Assembly (NCBI RefSeq): GCF_013369485.1 | Contig: NZ_JABWEB010000004.1 | Coordinates: forward strand, 124,001 to 188,000 | DNA from: Massilia sp. BJB1822 | Lineage (GTDB): Bacteria; Pseudomonadota; Gammaproteobacteria; Burkholderiales; Burkholderiaceae_D | DNA: 64,000 nt | Reading direction: 5' to 3' | In this document: one piece after another, positions 16,543 through 25,280 of the stretch | How the letters are laid out: the number at the start of each line of letters is the position of its first letter | Position numbering within the stretch: position 1 is the first letter of the stretch | The notes under the pieces: generated by a model | Seen by the model: the letters and a program-made list of their open reading frames with translations, nothing else | The model's database searches: none | Told to the model about the DNA's origin: nothing | Made by a program: the position numbers and the translations under genes

Positions 16543-16580
16543 CTGAATATTTTCTGAACCCATGCTGAAGGAAGCGTGAA
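16543..16580. promoter_or_regulatory. Phased CTGAA direct repeats, candidate response-regulator box
   Basis: CTGAA at 16543, 16554 and 16565, then GTGAA at 16576: four half-sites spaced exactly 11 bases apart, so all on one face of the helix. PmrA/QseB-type regulators bind pairs of such 5-6 base direct repeats with an 11-base period. The block lies 34 bases upstream of the regulator start and just upstream of a TAGAAT box on the other side. Confidence 0.6.
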
Positions 16581-16608
16581 GCTTGGCGGGAGTGCTGCCG
16601 CCTAGAAT
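16580..16608 (+). promoter_or_regulatory. Candidate activator-dependent promoter of propeller gene
   Basis: A -10-like TAGAAT at 16603-16608 has no good -35 (AGCTTG at 16580-16585, spacing 17). The last half-site of the phased box touches this -35 position, the layout expected for class II activation by an OmpR-family regulator. Confidence 0.4.
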
Positions 16609-16644
16609 CGGCGTCTCTCTTTTCCCGATTGAAGAAAGGACGCC

Positions 16645-17913
16645 ATGTTTTACTTTCGAATCCTGCGTTGCCTGTTGCTGGCCGCCTGTTTTGTGCTGAT
16701 GCTGCCTTGCCGTGCGGCTGCCGTTCCCGATGTGAGCCGCCTGAAGCTGGACGGCCAGCTCGACTTGCATGCGCAAATTACCGCCACGCCTGCGGTGGCG
16801 CAAGGCATCCTGTACGTAGGCGCGGAGGATGGCAACCTGCATGCAATCGATCTGGCCAGCCGCAAGCTGCTGTGGCTTTTCCACTGCCATGGCGGCATCG
16901 CGTCCACGCCCGCCGTGGCGGACGGCCGGGTGTACTTTCTGAGCCGCGACGGACGCTTTCACGCGCTCGATGCGCTAACCGGCGTGCAGCTATGGGAGTT
17001 CGCCACCATGGGGGAATCGGTGTATTCCGCTTTCGGCCTGTACGGCAGCCCCAAAAGCGTGACGCCAAGCCGCGATGCCTGGGATTTCTACCTGTCCTCC
17101 CCGCTGGTGCATGAGGGCAGAGTGTATTTCGGCAGCAGCGATGAGCGCGTGTACGCGTTGGATGCCCGCAGCGGCGCCCTGCAATGGGCGTTCAAGACGG
17201 GCGGCATCGTGCATTCCTCGCCCGCGCTTTCAGGCCGCAGCCTGGTGTTCGGCAGCTGGGACGGCGCGGTGTACGCCGTCGATGCCGTCAGCGGCAAGCA
17301 GCAGTGGCGCTATCAGATGCAGATGGAGCACGGCACCAGCACCATGCTGGGCGTGCAGGCTTCGCCCCTGATCGACGGCGGCACTGTCTACATCGGCTCG
17401 CGCGACGGCTATTTCTATGCGCTGAACCTGGCCGATGGCCGCATGCTGTGGCGTCACAATGTGGGCGGTTCCTGGGTGGTGTCGGGTGCGGCGGTGGATG
17501 GGCAGCGCGTCTACTTCGGCACCTCGGATACCAATCGTCTGGTAGCGCTGGAGCGCGATAGCGGCAAGCCGGTGTACCAGCACGACAGCAAGGTATGGGT
17601 CTACGCCACGCCCGTGCTGCTGGGCGATGCCGTGCTGGGCGCCAGCATGCGCGGCGAGCTGTTTGCGCTGCATGCAGCCAGCGGCAAGCTGCTCTGGTCC
17701 TGGCGCACGCCGGAAAGCCTGGCAGACAGCTACGGCGTGCTGGACGCCGCCAGCGGCAAGCTGAATGAAAAGCGCCTCTTAGGCGGCAGCATGACGAACC
17801 ATACGGCGCTGGAGCATATCAAGCGTCTCGGCGCCTTCCTCGCCACGCCGCTATGGCATGAGGGACAGCTGATTGCCGCCACCGCCAACGGCAAGCTGCT
17901 GTTCTTCCGCTGA
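16645..17913 (+). CDS. Secreted PQQ-like beta-propeller protein
   Basis: 422 residues with a signal peptide (CLLLAACFVLMLPCRAAA). The mature protein is made of about seven repeats of the quinoprotein-propeller type, each with a pattern like GILYVGAEDGNLHAIDLAS, GRVYFLSRDGRFHALDALTG, GRVYFGSSDERVYALDARSG, ending in a W-x-F/W strand. Such BamB/PQQ-like propellers can bind PQQ or act as scaffolds. No catalytic helper or cytochrome domain is present, so dehydrogenase activity is doubtful. It is divergent from the two-component system and probably controlled by it through the phased CTGAA box. Confidence 0.85.
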   Translation: MFYFRILRCLLLAACFVLMLPCRAAAVPDVSRLKLDGQLDLHAQITATPAVAQGILYVGAEDGNLHAIDLASRKLLWLFHCHGGIASTPAVADGRVYFLSRDGRFHALDALTGVQLWEFATMGESVYSAFGLYGSPKSVTPSRDAWDFYLSSPLVHEGRVYFGSSDERVYALDARSGALQWAFKTGGIVHSSPALSGRSLVFGSWDGAVYAVDAVSGKQQWRYQMQMEHGTSTMLGVQASPLIDGGTVYIGSRDGYFYALNLADGRMLWRHNVGGSWVVSGAAVDGQRVYFGTSDTNRLVALERDSGKPVYQHDSKVWVYATPVLLGDAVLGASMRGELFALHAASGKLLWSWRTPESLADSYGVLDAASGKLNEKRLLGGSMTNHTALEHIKRLGAFLATPLWHEGQLIAATANGKLLFFR

Positions 17914-18082
17914 CGCTGAGAAGCGATGCCAGCACTCTAAAACTTGCAAGACGATATTGATTGCCGCCTTGCTGGCAAAGGCGTCTCTTGGTTTTGTTGT
18001 TCAAATGGAGCTTGCGGCTAGCATGGCGGAGCCAATTGGCGATAACCATGGTCCGCAAGACCATCTTGGAAGGGATGCTGGC

Positions 18083-19744
18083 ATGATTGTGAAAGCAGTG
18101 CGTCTTACTGTCCTGGCGCTGGCCGGGATATTGGTATCGTTTGCCTTGCCGGCGGCGGCGCAAACGCCGGCCACACTGGCCGACTATTGGAACGGCAATG
18201 CGCAATGGGACTTCGTCCGAAAATGGACCACGGCCACGGTGGGCGATAAGCTTGCCAATACCTCTTCGCGCATCAAGGTGGTCAACGGAAACTGGTATCT
18301 GTTCCAGCGCGAATTTTCCGGCGGCCAGTGCGCGGTAGGCGGCGTCAACGCGCCCTGGAAGCTGGGCATTCGCGTCTATAAATCGACGAACCAGGGCGAA
18401 ACCTGGACTGCGGCACCAGAGCTGAGCGTCCAGCCGCTTGCGGGTAGCGATTTTTCCTGCGAGGCGACCGATGGCGATGCTGTTTATGATGCGGCCAATA
18501 ACAAGTGGCGCATCCTGTTCCAATGCCTGAACGATGCCGGAACCTGGCAAGGCTGCTACGCGGAACGCAGTGGCGCCGATCCTATGGGGGCTTTCGATTA
18601 CACGTCCGCAGCGCGCAGCCGCGCTGTGATTACGCAGGGTTCGCTGTGGCGGCAAATCTGCAATACGGGTTCGGACGTTTGCTTTGGCAAGAACGTGGTC
18701 GATGAAGGCACCTTCAATATCTTCCGCCAGGACGCTTCAGGCTATTTCTGGGTCAGCTTCCATGGCTTCGACGGAAAATACGGCTATCGCGGCATCGCCA
18801 AGACCACTGACTTCAAGACCTGGATAGCGGGCAATCCAGCCTATGGCGTGCCGGCCGACGCCACGCTGAGCGCGCGCGATGGCGCCAACTGGCGCGAAAG
18901 CTGGAATGGCGGCACCATCGGTCCCGGCAACGGCAGCATGCTGGAGGAGGGCGGCTACAGCTACGAGCTGACCGAGTTCACAGACCGCAATCTGGCTTGC
19001 ACCGACAACCAGCGCTGGGATCATGGCCTGTTCCGCACTTCCAATATCGCCGGCAATCAGTGGTCGCAACTGCCGCAGGGGAATCCCATCGTCTATTCCA
19101 GCCTGGCGCTTGAAAACGGCAAGCCGCGGATCTGCAATCTCGCGTATGGCGATATTTTCCGCGATACCAGCGTGACGCCGAATGTGATCTACCTGAAGTT
19201 CGGACGCGAAAGCGGCGATCCGCAATACGCCGGCAATTATCTCTATCGCCTGAACAAGAGCAGCAATGTGCTGAAGAACGGCAATCTGTGGATGGCCGAT
19301 GCCACCGGCTGGCAGCGTTTGCCGAGCGGCGCCGGCACGCCGAATCTGACGGTCTACCGCTATCCGGACATGTCGCCCGATGGCACGCAATTCCTGGCCA
19401 CGAACTGCGGCAGTTTCACGGCCCCGTGCACCCCGGGTTCATCCTTCTTCCAGGACGTGGATGCCAGCGCTTATGCTGGCCGCAGCTTCAGGTTTGGCGG
19501 CAAGTTCGCCACTGCGGGTGGCAATGGCGGAACGCCAAGCCTGGTAGTGTTCCAGCTCGACGCGAATTATGCCGTGCTGCGTTCGGATACGGTGGCGCTG
19601 CCGCTGCCCGATGCGACGTATAGGCCTTTCTCCAGCGCGCCGATCCAGATCATGGCTCACACCAAGACCTTGCGCTACCAGTTCTATCACGCCACGAATG
19701 GCATCACCTACTTTGCGGCGAATATGTACCTGAACCTGGAATAA
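18083..19744 (+). CDS. Secreted protein of unknown function with a BNR-like motif
   Basis: 553 residues from the ATG at 18083, which begins a good signal peptide (MIVKAVRLTVLALAGILVSF to PAAAQ). The sequence has a single sialidase-type Asp-box-like stretch, KSTNQGETWTAA, and alternating aromatic-rich beta strands (GYFWVSFHGFDGKYGYRG, NQRWDHGLFRTS) that resemble a five-bladed propeller of exo-acting carbohydrate enzymes. The C-terminal about 110 residues (VDASAYAGRSFRFGG onward) look like a separate beta-sandwich, possibly carbohydrate-binding. I cannot name a family. It stands alone and converges with the lipoprotein gene. Confidence 0.75.
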   Translation: MIVKAVRLTVLALAGILVSFALPAAAQTPATLADYWNGNAQWDFVRKWTTATVGDKLANTSSRIKVVNGNWYLFQREFSGGQCAVGGVNAPWKLGIRVYKSTNQGETWTAAPELSVQPLAGSDFSCEATDGDAVYDAANNKWRILFQCLNDAGTWQGCYAERSGADPMGAFDYTSAARSRAVITQGSLWRQICNTGSDVCFGKNVVDEGTFNIFRQDASGYFWVSFHGFDGKYGYRGIAKTTDFKTWIAGNPAYGVPADATLSARDGANWRESWNGGTIGPGNGSMLEEGGYSYELTEFTDRNLACTDNQRWDHGLFRTSNIAGNQWSQLPQGNPIVYSSLALENGKPRICNLAYGDIFRDTSVTPNVIYLKFGRESGDPQYAGNYLYRLNKSSNVLKNGNLWMADATGWQRLPSGAGTPNLTVYRYPDMSPDGTQFLATNCGSFTAPCTPGSSFFQDVDASAYAGRSFRFGGKFATAGGNGGTPSLVVFQLDANYAVLRSDTVALPLPDATYRPFSSAPIQIMAHTKTLRYQFYHATNGITYFAANMYLNLE

Positions 19745-19761
19745 GCCAGGTCGCCGCGCCA

Positions 19762-19788
19762 CGTACCCGCCGCAGTACGGCGGGTACG
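19762..19788. terminator. Perfect stem-loop between convergent genes
   Basis: CGTACCCGCCG-CAGTA-CGGCGGGTACG, 11-base perfect arms, 18 bases after one stop and 48 bases before the other. There is no T-run on either strand, so it may act as an RNA 3' end stabiliser or a weak bidirectional terminator. Confidence 0.5.
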
Positions 19789-19835
19789 ATCAGCTTATTG
19801 CTCTCTTCCGGCTTTTCCAATGGCCGCTTCAGCCC

Positions 19836-21848
19836 TTACGGAATCTGGAAGCGCGCGGCCATGACCTTGCCCAGATATTTTTCAATATCGGACTTGCGCT
19901 GGAACTGGCCCCACAGCACCAGCTTCGCATTGTCGAAGACGCGTTCGCTGGCATCGGCCGAGCCGGTGTTGGTGGAGACGCGCACCCAAGGATTTCTGCG
20001 GCTGGTATCCAGCGACCATATCGCATAGTCGCCGGTGGCCGTAACGAAGGCCGATTCCGGCGCGCCGCGGTCGACAGCGATCTTGCGCACATTGCCGCCG
20101 GAAGGCGTGTAGCGGATGAACAGGCCGAACCAGGCCGCCGGTTCCATGAAGTACCAAGTTTTTACCAGGCCGCGCACCTCATCCTGCTGTGCCTTGCTCA
20201 AATCCGGATAGACCTTCATGTCCATGGTCGAATTCACCGCGCTCTGGCCGCCGCGTCCCGTGTACTCGCCGAAGATCTGGTAGTTGAAGTCCTGGCTTGG
20301 GTAGATCACGTTCGGCAGTACCGCATAGCTCTGGTTCACCACCAGGAACATGCCGTCCACCGGCAGGCTTTCCTGCGGGCCGTTCTGCAGATAGGCTTCG
20401 CGCGCCGTTTGCAGCTCATAGAACAGATTGCACTGCATCTTGTAATTGACCCCAGCAACTGGCGTCAGCGGGCAGGAGGCGAAGCGGATGCCGTTTTCCT
20501 GGTCCAGCGCGTTGTAGTACTCGATCAGCAGGTAGTAGGACAGGATGTTGATGTCATCGTAATAGCGCACGAAGTTCTGGATCGAGTTGATGACTTTGGG
20601 GCCGAAGAAGACATCCTTGGCCATATCGAGGATGGCCGGCTTCGGGAACTCGGAGTCGACCACGCTGGCGATCAGGGATGGATTGCCGGCGGTGCCGGCC
20701 AGCGTGGCCGAGATCAGGGAGCGTTTGCTGATCAGGTTTTCGATGGCCGTCTTCAGGCGCTTGCGCTCACTGGCCTGGATGGGCAGCGGCTGCGTGCCGG
20801 CGCGGCGCAGGTCCAGCGTGATGTTCTTCACTTCCTCCACGTAGGAGACCAGGGCCGTGGTCTGCGTCAGCACGCGCTGGGCCAGTTGGCGGCGGGCCAG
20901 ATCGTCCAGTTTGATGTCGATCTGCTCCAGTCGGCGCAAGGTTTGCTTCATGCCGGTTTCGATGACATCCAGCTGGCGGCTCATGGTGTCCAGGCGGCGG
21001 TTGACGTCGGCCAGCTGACCCTTGATCTCCTGCAGATCGCGGCTCATCGAATCGTCGCTCAGGCCCAGCAGGCTCATGGCCTTGCCCGCCAGCTCGCCGC
21101 CGACTGCGCCGATCGCGCCCTTGGCCAGTTCCACGCCCACCGTTTTCACGATCGGATTCAGCGCCAGCAGGGGCGGGTATTTGCGCTGCAGCGCGGGATC
21201 GGCTGCCAGCTTGTCGGCCAGCGCATCGATCTGCTTATCCAGGCTGATGCCGCTGGCTTGCGCCTCCTTGAAGGTCTCGCTCACAAAGCGGGCTGGGTTG
21301 AACAGGTTCGGATCGACCATGTCCTGGGACAGAATGCCCTCGTCCAGGCCCAGATAGCTGGTGACGCGCTTCTCCGCATCGGCGCGGCTCATCTGCTTAT
21401 TGCGCACCAGGCGGTCCACCAAGGTGCTGCGCACGCCGACGTGGGCGACGCCGGTCAGCGGCGCGCCTTCCAGCGATGCCGACAAGGTGGCGCAGCTCAG
21501 GATATTGGCCGCGTCGACGCAGGCTTGCTGCTCCACGCGCAGCGCCTTCAGCGCCTGCGCGGTCAGCGGAATGGTGGTCAGCGCAAAGCTGCCGTTATCG
21601 ATGGTGGTGTCGGCACCCACTTCGCTGGCGCCGCTCAGGATGCGGACCTTGGCGCCGGCGACCGGCGCGCCCAATGTCACCTCGCCACGCAGCAGCTGCG
21701 CCGATTTCGGTTGCTCCACGACAGGCGGCTGTTCGACATTGCTGGTGCTGTTGCCGGAGCAGCCCAGCAGGGAAGTGGCGGCCAGCGCGGCCAGCAGCGC
21801 GTGCATGCGGCGCGGCTTCGCGGTCATGCTCAGGGAGCGGAGGTGCAT
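19836..21848 (-). CDS. Large coiled-coil lipoprotein of unknown function
   Basis: 670 residues from the ATG complementary to 21846-21848, preceded by AAGGAAACCGCA. The lipoprotein signal ends ATSLLGC, with Cys30 lipidated. After it come a beta-sandwich-like part (GEVTLGAPVAGAKVRILSG, resembling carboxypeptidase-regulatory-like folds), a glycine-rich amphipathic stretch (AKGAIGAVGGELAGKAMSLLG) and a strong coiled coil at about residues 271-326 (heptads in DLQEIKGQLADVNRRLDTM and QLDVIETGMKQTLRRLEQI). The C-terminal 250 residues are beta-rich (VRKIAVDRGAPESAFVTATG). The layout recalls pore-forming or toxin-like proteins, but I recognise no family. Confidence 0.75.
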   Translation of the reverse strand: MHLRSLSMTAKPRRMHALLAALAATSLLGCSGNSTSNVEQPPVVEQPKSAQLLRGEVTLGAPVAGAKVRILSGASEVGADTTIDNGSFALTTIPLTAQALKALRVEQQACVDAANILSCATLSASLEGAPLTGVAHVGVRSTLVDRLVRNKQMSRADAEKRVTSYLGLDEGILSQDMVDPNLFNPARFVSETFKEAQASGISLDKQIDALADKLAADPALQRKYPPLLALNPIVKTVGVELAKGAIGAVGGELAGKAMSLLGLSDDSMSRDLQEIKGQLADVNRRLDTMSRQLDVIETGMKQTLRRLEQIDIKLDDLARRQLAQRVLTQTTALVSYVEEVKNITLDLRRAGTQPLPIQASERKRLKTAIENLISKRSLISATLAGTAGNPSLIASVVDSEFPKPAILDMAKDVFFGPKVINSIQNFVRYYDDINILSYYLLIEYYNALDQENGIRFASCPLTPVAGVNYKMQCNLFYELQTAREAYLQNGPQESLPVDGMFLVVNQSYAVLPNVIYPSQDFNYQIFGEYTGRGGQSAVNSTMDMKVYPDLSKAQQDEVRGLVKTWYFMEPAAWFGLFIRYTPSGGNVRKIAVDRGAPESAFVTATGDYAIWSLDTSRRNPWVRVSTNTGSADASERVFDNAKLVLWGQFQRKSDIEKYLGKVMAARFQIP

Positions 21849-21962
21849 TGCGGTTTCCTTATGGAGTGGAGGCGCCGCGATTATCCCCAAGGCGGAAAAT
21901 AGGACTTGACCACATGTCTCACTTTTGGCGAAAAATCCGCAAAAAATGCGACATTTTATGCT

Positions 21963-21981
21963 GTTAAATTATCAATTTAAC
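21963..21981. promoter_or_regulatory. AT-rich palindrome between divergent genes
   Basis: Perfect inverted repeat GTTAAATT-ATC-AATTTAAC in an AT-rich gap between the lipoprotein start (21848) and the AraC start (22073). It has the size of a dimeric regulator site; the binding protein is not known. Confidence 0.4.
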
Positions 21982-22072
21982 TTTACATGGTTCAAGTTTT
22001 TCACTAAAGTGGCGCACTCCACGCCGCGCCGCGCAAAGGCGCATTCCCGCTTGTTTTCGCGCTGCTCGCACC

Positions 22073-23152
22073 ATGCTCAACGGCTATTCCGAGATTGTTA
22101 AAGCTGCAATCTCCAATCAACACGGACGCTATCTCTATCCCGGCCCGGCGCCGTCCGAGCCGCCCTTCGTCCACCGCCATTTTTCCGTCGCCAAGGAGAA
22201 GACCGAACTGCAAAGACTGGCCTGGCGCGACTATGTGGGCCGCAGCATGGACGCGCCCCTGTCGCGCGCCCATCTGGCCACCGGCTTTCAGGCCCAGGTA
22301 GACAGCTATGTGCTGAAGGATATGGTGTATATGGATTGCCGCACCGATCCCGTCTCGCAGATCCGCACGACGGCGCGCATCTCCACCGACAGCATCCGCG
22401 ACTATGTCTTCCATGTGGCGGTGGAAGGCATCATCGAAACCGCGACGACGCCAGGCGGCAGCGGCAAGGCGACCCAGTTCATTCCCGGCATCCTGGCATT
22501 GGATATGGGCCAGCCCTTTCACATGGAGCGGCCAACGTGTGCCCACCTGCTGGCCTTCTTCCTGCCGCGCGCCATGGTGGAGGCGGCGATTCCCGATGCG
22601 GAGGCGATCCATGGCCGCGTCATCAGCTACAGCGCGCCGCTCACGCGCCTGATCTTCGACCATCTGCTGGCGCTGTGCCGCAGCCTGCCCACGCTGGATG
22701 AACGCGAAGTGGAGCAGACCATCCGCAACTGCGCGCACCTGATCCTGGCAGCATTCGGCAAGCAGCAGCGCCTGAGCGGACAGGCGCGCGCCGCCGCCAA
22801 GTCCGTGCTGCTGGCGCAGGTGCGCAGCCATGTGCAAGCCAATCTGCATATGAAGGAGCTGACGCCGGACAGCGTGCAGCAGGCGTTTCGCCTGCCGCGT
22901 CCCACGCTCTATCGCATGTTTGAAGCGGAAGGCGGATTGGGCACCTATATCCGCAACCTGCGTCTGCGCGAAGCGGCCAATGAGCTGGTGCAGTTCCCGC
23001 ATTTGCCGGTGGCGGCGATCGCCTACGGTCTATGCTTCAACAGCGCCTCCGACTTCACCCGCGCCTTCCGCCGCGCCTATGGCAGCTCGCCGCAGGACTT
23101 CCGCGCAATGTCGCTGGATATGCGCTATCTGGAATCGATCCACCGCAGTTGA
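22073..23152 (+). CDS. AraC-family transcriptional regulator (AraC-binding-like N-terminus)
   Basis: 359 residues. The C-terminal 100 residues form the double helix-turn-helix: LTPDSVQQAFRLPRPTLYRMF for the first and PVAAIAYGLCFNSASDFTRAF for the second, ending RAYGSSPQDFRAMS. The N-terminal half has the pattern of the AraC-binding-like domain found in regulators of aromatic and alkane degradation (FHVAVEGIIET, HLLAFFLPRAMVEAAI). It is divergent from the coiled-coil lipoprotein gene, with a palindrome at 21963-21981 between them, so it may control that gene. The effector is unknown. Confidence 0.9.
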   Translation: MLNGYSEIVKAAISNQHGRYLYPGPAPSEPPFVHRHFSVAKEKTELQRLAWRDYVGRSMDAPLSRAHLATGFQAQVDSYVLKDMVYMDCRTDPVSQIRTTARISTDSIRDYVFHVAVEGIIETATTPGGSGKATQFIPGILALDMGQPFHMERPTCAHLLAFFLPRAMVEAAIPDAEAIHGRVISYSAPLTRLIFDHLLALCRSLPTLDEREVEQTIRNCAHLILAAFGKQQRLSGQARAAAKSVLLAQVRSHVQANLHMKELTPDSVQQAFRLPRPTLYRMFEAEGGLGTYIRNLRLREAANELVQFPHLPVAAIAYGLCFNSASDFTRAFRRAYGSSPQDFRAMSLDMRYLESIHRS

Positions 23153-23271
23153 GATGGCAGTAGCCGTTACTTGTTCCCCGCCATATGTCTAAGATGGAAG
23201 CCGGGCAACTCGTGCCGACTATTCAGTGCGGGCATCTGGTATTGCGGAGCCTCAAGCGGTTTGAAAGACGC

Positions 23272-23302
23272 AAAACAAAAACGCCAACCCGAAGGTTGGC
23301 GT
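23272..23302 (-). terminator. Intrinsic terminator of tRNA-Lys
   Basis: On the minus strand: ACGCCAACC-TTCG-GGTTGGCGT followed by TTTTGTTTTG. Perfect 9-base arms with a TTCG tetraloop, 15 bases after the tRNA 3' end. Confidence 0.93.
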
Positions 23303-23316
23303 CTCTGTTGTATTCG

Positions 23317-23392
23317 TGGTAGGCCGTGCGGGATTCGAACCTGCGACCAACGGATTAAAAGTCCGCTGCTCTACCAGCTGAGCTAACGACCC
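23317..23392 (-). tRNA. tRNA-Lys (anticodon UUU)
   Basis: 76 bases including an encoded CCA. The cloverleaf is complete: acceptor GGGTCGT with ACGGCCT (two wobble pairs), D-arm TTAGCTCAGCTGGTAGAGCA, anticodon arm CGGAC-TTTTAAT-CCG with anticodon TTT, and T-arm GCAGGTTCGAATCCCGC. A promoter is upstream at 23405-23434 and a terminator downstream at 23272-23302, so it is a single-gene transcript. Confidence 0.97.
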
Positions 23393-23404
23393 GAAAGAGG
23401 CCGT

Positions 23405-23434
23405 ATTATATACAAGCCCAGTGCCGTCTGCCAA
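23405..23434 (-). promoter_or_regulatory. Sigma-70 promoter of tRNA-Lys
   Basis: Read on the minus strand: TTGGCA, 18-base spacer, TATAAT (complement of 23405-23410), 12 bases before the tRNA 5' end. Confidence 0.75.
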
Positions 23435-23465
23435 GAGGCTTTTCATAAAAATGTCATATATGGCC

Positions 23466-25235
23466 TCACACCAGGGCGGCGGTCACCTTCAGCACTTCAT
23501 CCACTGTAGTGGCACCGTCATGTACTTTATAGGCGCCAGCCACGCGCAGGGGTTTCATGCCGTCGGCGATGGCTTGCCTGCGCAGGGCGGCCAGCTCGGT
23601 TTCTTCCTGCACCAGCTGGTTGAAGCTTTCTGTCACCGTCAGCAGCTCGTAGATGCCGGTGCGGCCGCGATAGCCGGTCTGGCGGCATTCGGGACAGCCT
23701 ACGGGACGGTAGACCTTATCCGGCTTGGGGATATCCCATGCGCCGCCCAGGCCGCGCCACAGATCGTCGGCAATTTCGCCATCGTCGCTCTTGCAGTCCA
23801 CGCACAGCGTGCGCACCAGGCGCTGGGCCATGATGCCGATCAGCGTCGCCTCCAGCAGGTAGTAAGGCACGCCCAGTTCCAGCAGGCGCATCACGGCCGA
23901 TGGCGCGTCGTTGGTGTGCAGGGTCGATAGCACCAGATGGCCGGTCAGCGCGGCCTGGATCGCCATTTCGGCCGTGGCCAGATCGCGGATTTCGCCCACC
24001 ATGATGATGTCCGGGTCCTGCCGCATCAGGGCGCGCACGCCGTCGGCAAAGGAGAGGTCGATGCCCGGCTGCACCTGCATCTGGTTGAAGGAGGCTTCCA
24101 CCATCTCGATCGGATCTTCCACCGTGCAGACATTGACCTCCGACGTCGCCAGCGCTTTCAGCGTGGTGTACAGCGTGGTGGTTTTGCCTGAACCTGTCGG
24201 GCCGGTGACGAGGATGATGCCGTGCGGGCGGTTGGTCAGCGCATCCCAGCGCGCGGCATCGTCGGGCGGAAAGCCCAGTTCCGGCAAGGTCTTCACCACC
24301 ACATCGGGATCGAAGATGCGCATCACCAGTTTCTCGCCGAAGGCCGTGGGCAGGGTGGACAAGCGCAGCTCGATTTCCTGTCCGCCCGCTGTGCGCGTTT
24401 TGATGCGGCCATCCTGCGGCCGGCGCTTCTCGATCACGTCCATGCGGCCCAGCAGCTTGATGCGCGCGGTCATGGCGATCATCACCACGGCCGGCACCTG
24501 ATAGACCTGGTGCAGCACGCCGTCGATGCGGAAGCGGATGGCGCCGATATCGCGCTTGGGTTCCAGGTGGATGTCCGAGGCGCGCTGCTCGAAGGCGTAC
24601 TGCCACAGCCAGTCCACGATATTGATCACATGCTGGTCGTTGGCATCGACCTGCTTGTTGGTCTTGCCCATCTCCACCAACTGCTCGAAATTATTGCGCA
24701 GGGCCAGATCCTGGCCGGTGGATTTATTCGCCTTCTTGATCGATTTGGCGAGGCTGAAGAATTGCGCCGTGTACTGGGCGATATCGAGCGGATTGGCGAT
24801 CACGCGGCGGATCACGCGGCGCGCCACCTTGGCGATTTCCGCTTCCCACTCCAGCGCGAAAGGATCGGCGGTGGCCACCACCAGCGTATCCATATTCATT
24901 TCGACCGGCAGGATATTGAAGCGCGCCGCGTAACTGGCCGACATCACATCGGCCACGCGGGTGAAATCGATCTTGAGCGGATCGATGCGGTAGAAGGGCA
25001 GGTGGACGCGGTTGGCCAGCCACTCGGTGAGCAGGTCGAGCGTGAGCAGCTTATGCGGCGGCTGGTGCGAGAGCAGCTTGCAGTGCGCCACCGCGCACAG
25101 GGGATGCATGGAGCCAGCCGTGTTTTTCAGGATGGCCTGGGCCTGCGCGTAATAGGATTTGGCCTGGGATTTCTCCACCATGCCATCCGCCAGCAGCCAG
25201 CTGAAAATCTGTTGCAGATCAAGCGCTTTACTCAT
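23466..25235 (-). CDS. GspE/PilB-family secretion or pilus ATPase
   Basis: 589 residues. The N-terminal 180 residues resemble the GspE/PilB N-domain (LPFYRIDPLKIDFTRVADVM). The motor domain has Walker A GPTGSGKTTT with Lys351, an Asp box (VCTVEDPIEM), Walker B (ALMRQDPDIIMVGEIRD) and a His box. Near the C-terminus the zinc tetracysteine CVDC ... CPEC is present, as in GspE and PilB but not PilT. It powers assembly of a type II secretion pseudopilus or type IV pilus at the inner membrane. No other gsp or pil gene lies in the window, so its machine must be encoded elsewhere. It is 45 bases downstream of a spermidine-synthase-like gene. Confidence 0.92.
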   Translation of the reverse strand: MSKALDLQQIFSWLLADGMVEKSQAKSYYAQAQAILKNTAGSMHPLCAVAHCKLLSHQPPHKLLTLDLLTEWLANRVHLPFYRIDPLKIDFTRVADVMSASYAARFNILPVEMNMDTLVVATADPFALEWEAEIAKVARRVIRRVIANPLDIAQYTAQFFSLAKSIKKANKSTGQDLALRNNFEQLVEMGKTNKQVDANDQHVINIVDWLWQYAFEQRASDIHLEPKRDIGAIRFRIDGVLHQVYQVPAVVMIAMTARIKLLGRMDVIEKRRPQDGRIKTRTAGGQEIELRLSTLPTAFGEKLVMRIFDPDVVVKTLPELGFPPDDAARWDALTNRPHGIILVTGPTGSGKTTTLYTTLKALATSEVNVCTVEDPIEMVEASFNQMQVQPGIDLSFADGVRALMRQDPDIIMVGEIRDLATAEMAIQAALTGHLVLSTLHTNDAPSAVMRLLELGVPYYLLEATLIGIMAQRLVRTLCVDCKSDDGEIADDLWRGLGGAWDIPKPDKVYRPVGCPECRQTGYRGRTGIYELLTVTESFNQLVQEETELAALRRQAIADGMKPLRVAGAYKVHDGATTVDEVLKVTAALV

Positions 25236-25280
25236 GGCGTTTTCCTCTGGCGTTTTCAGCTACTGACGGTGGCGGCGGAA

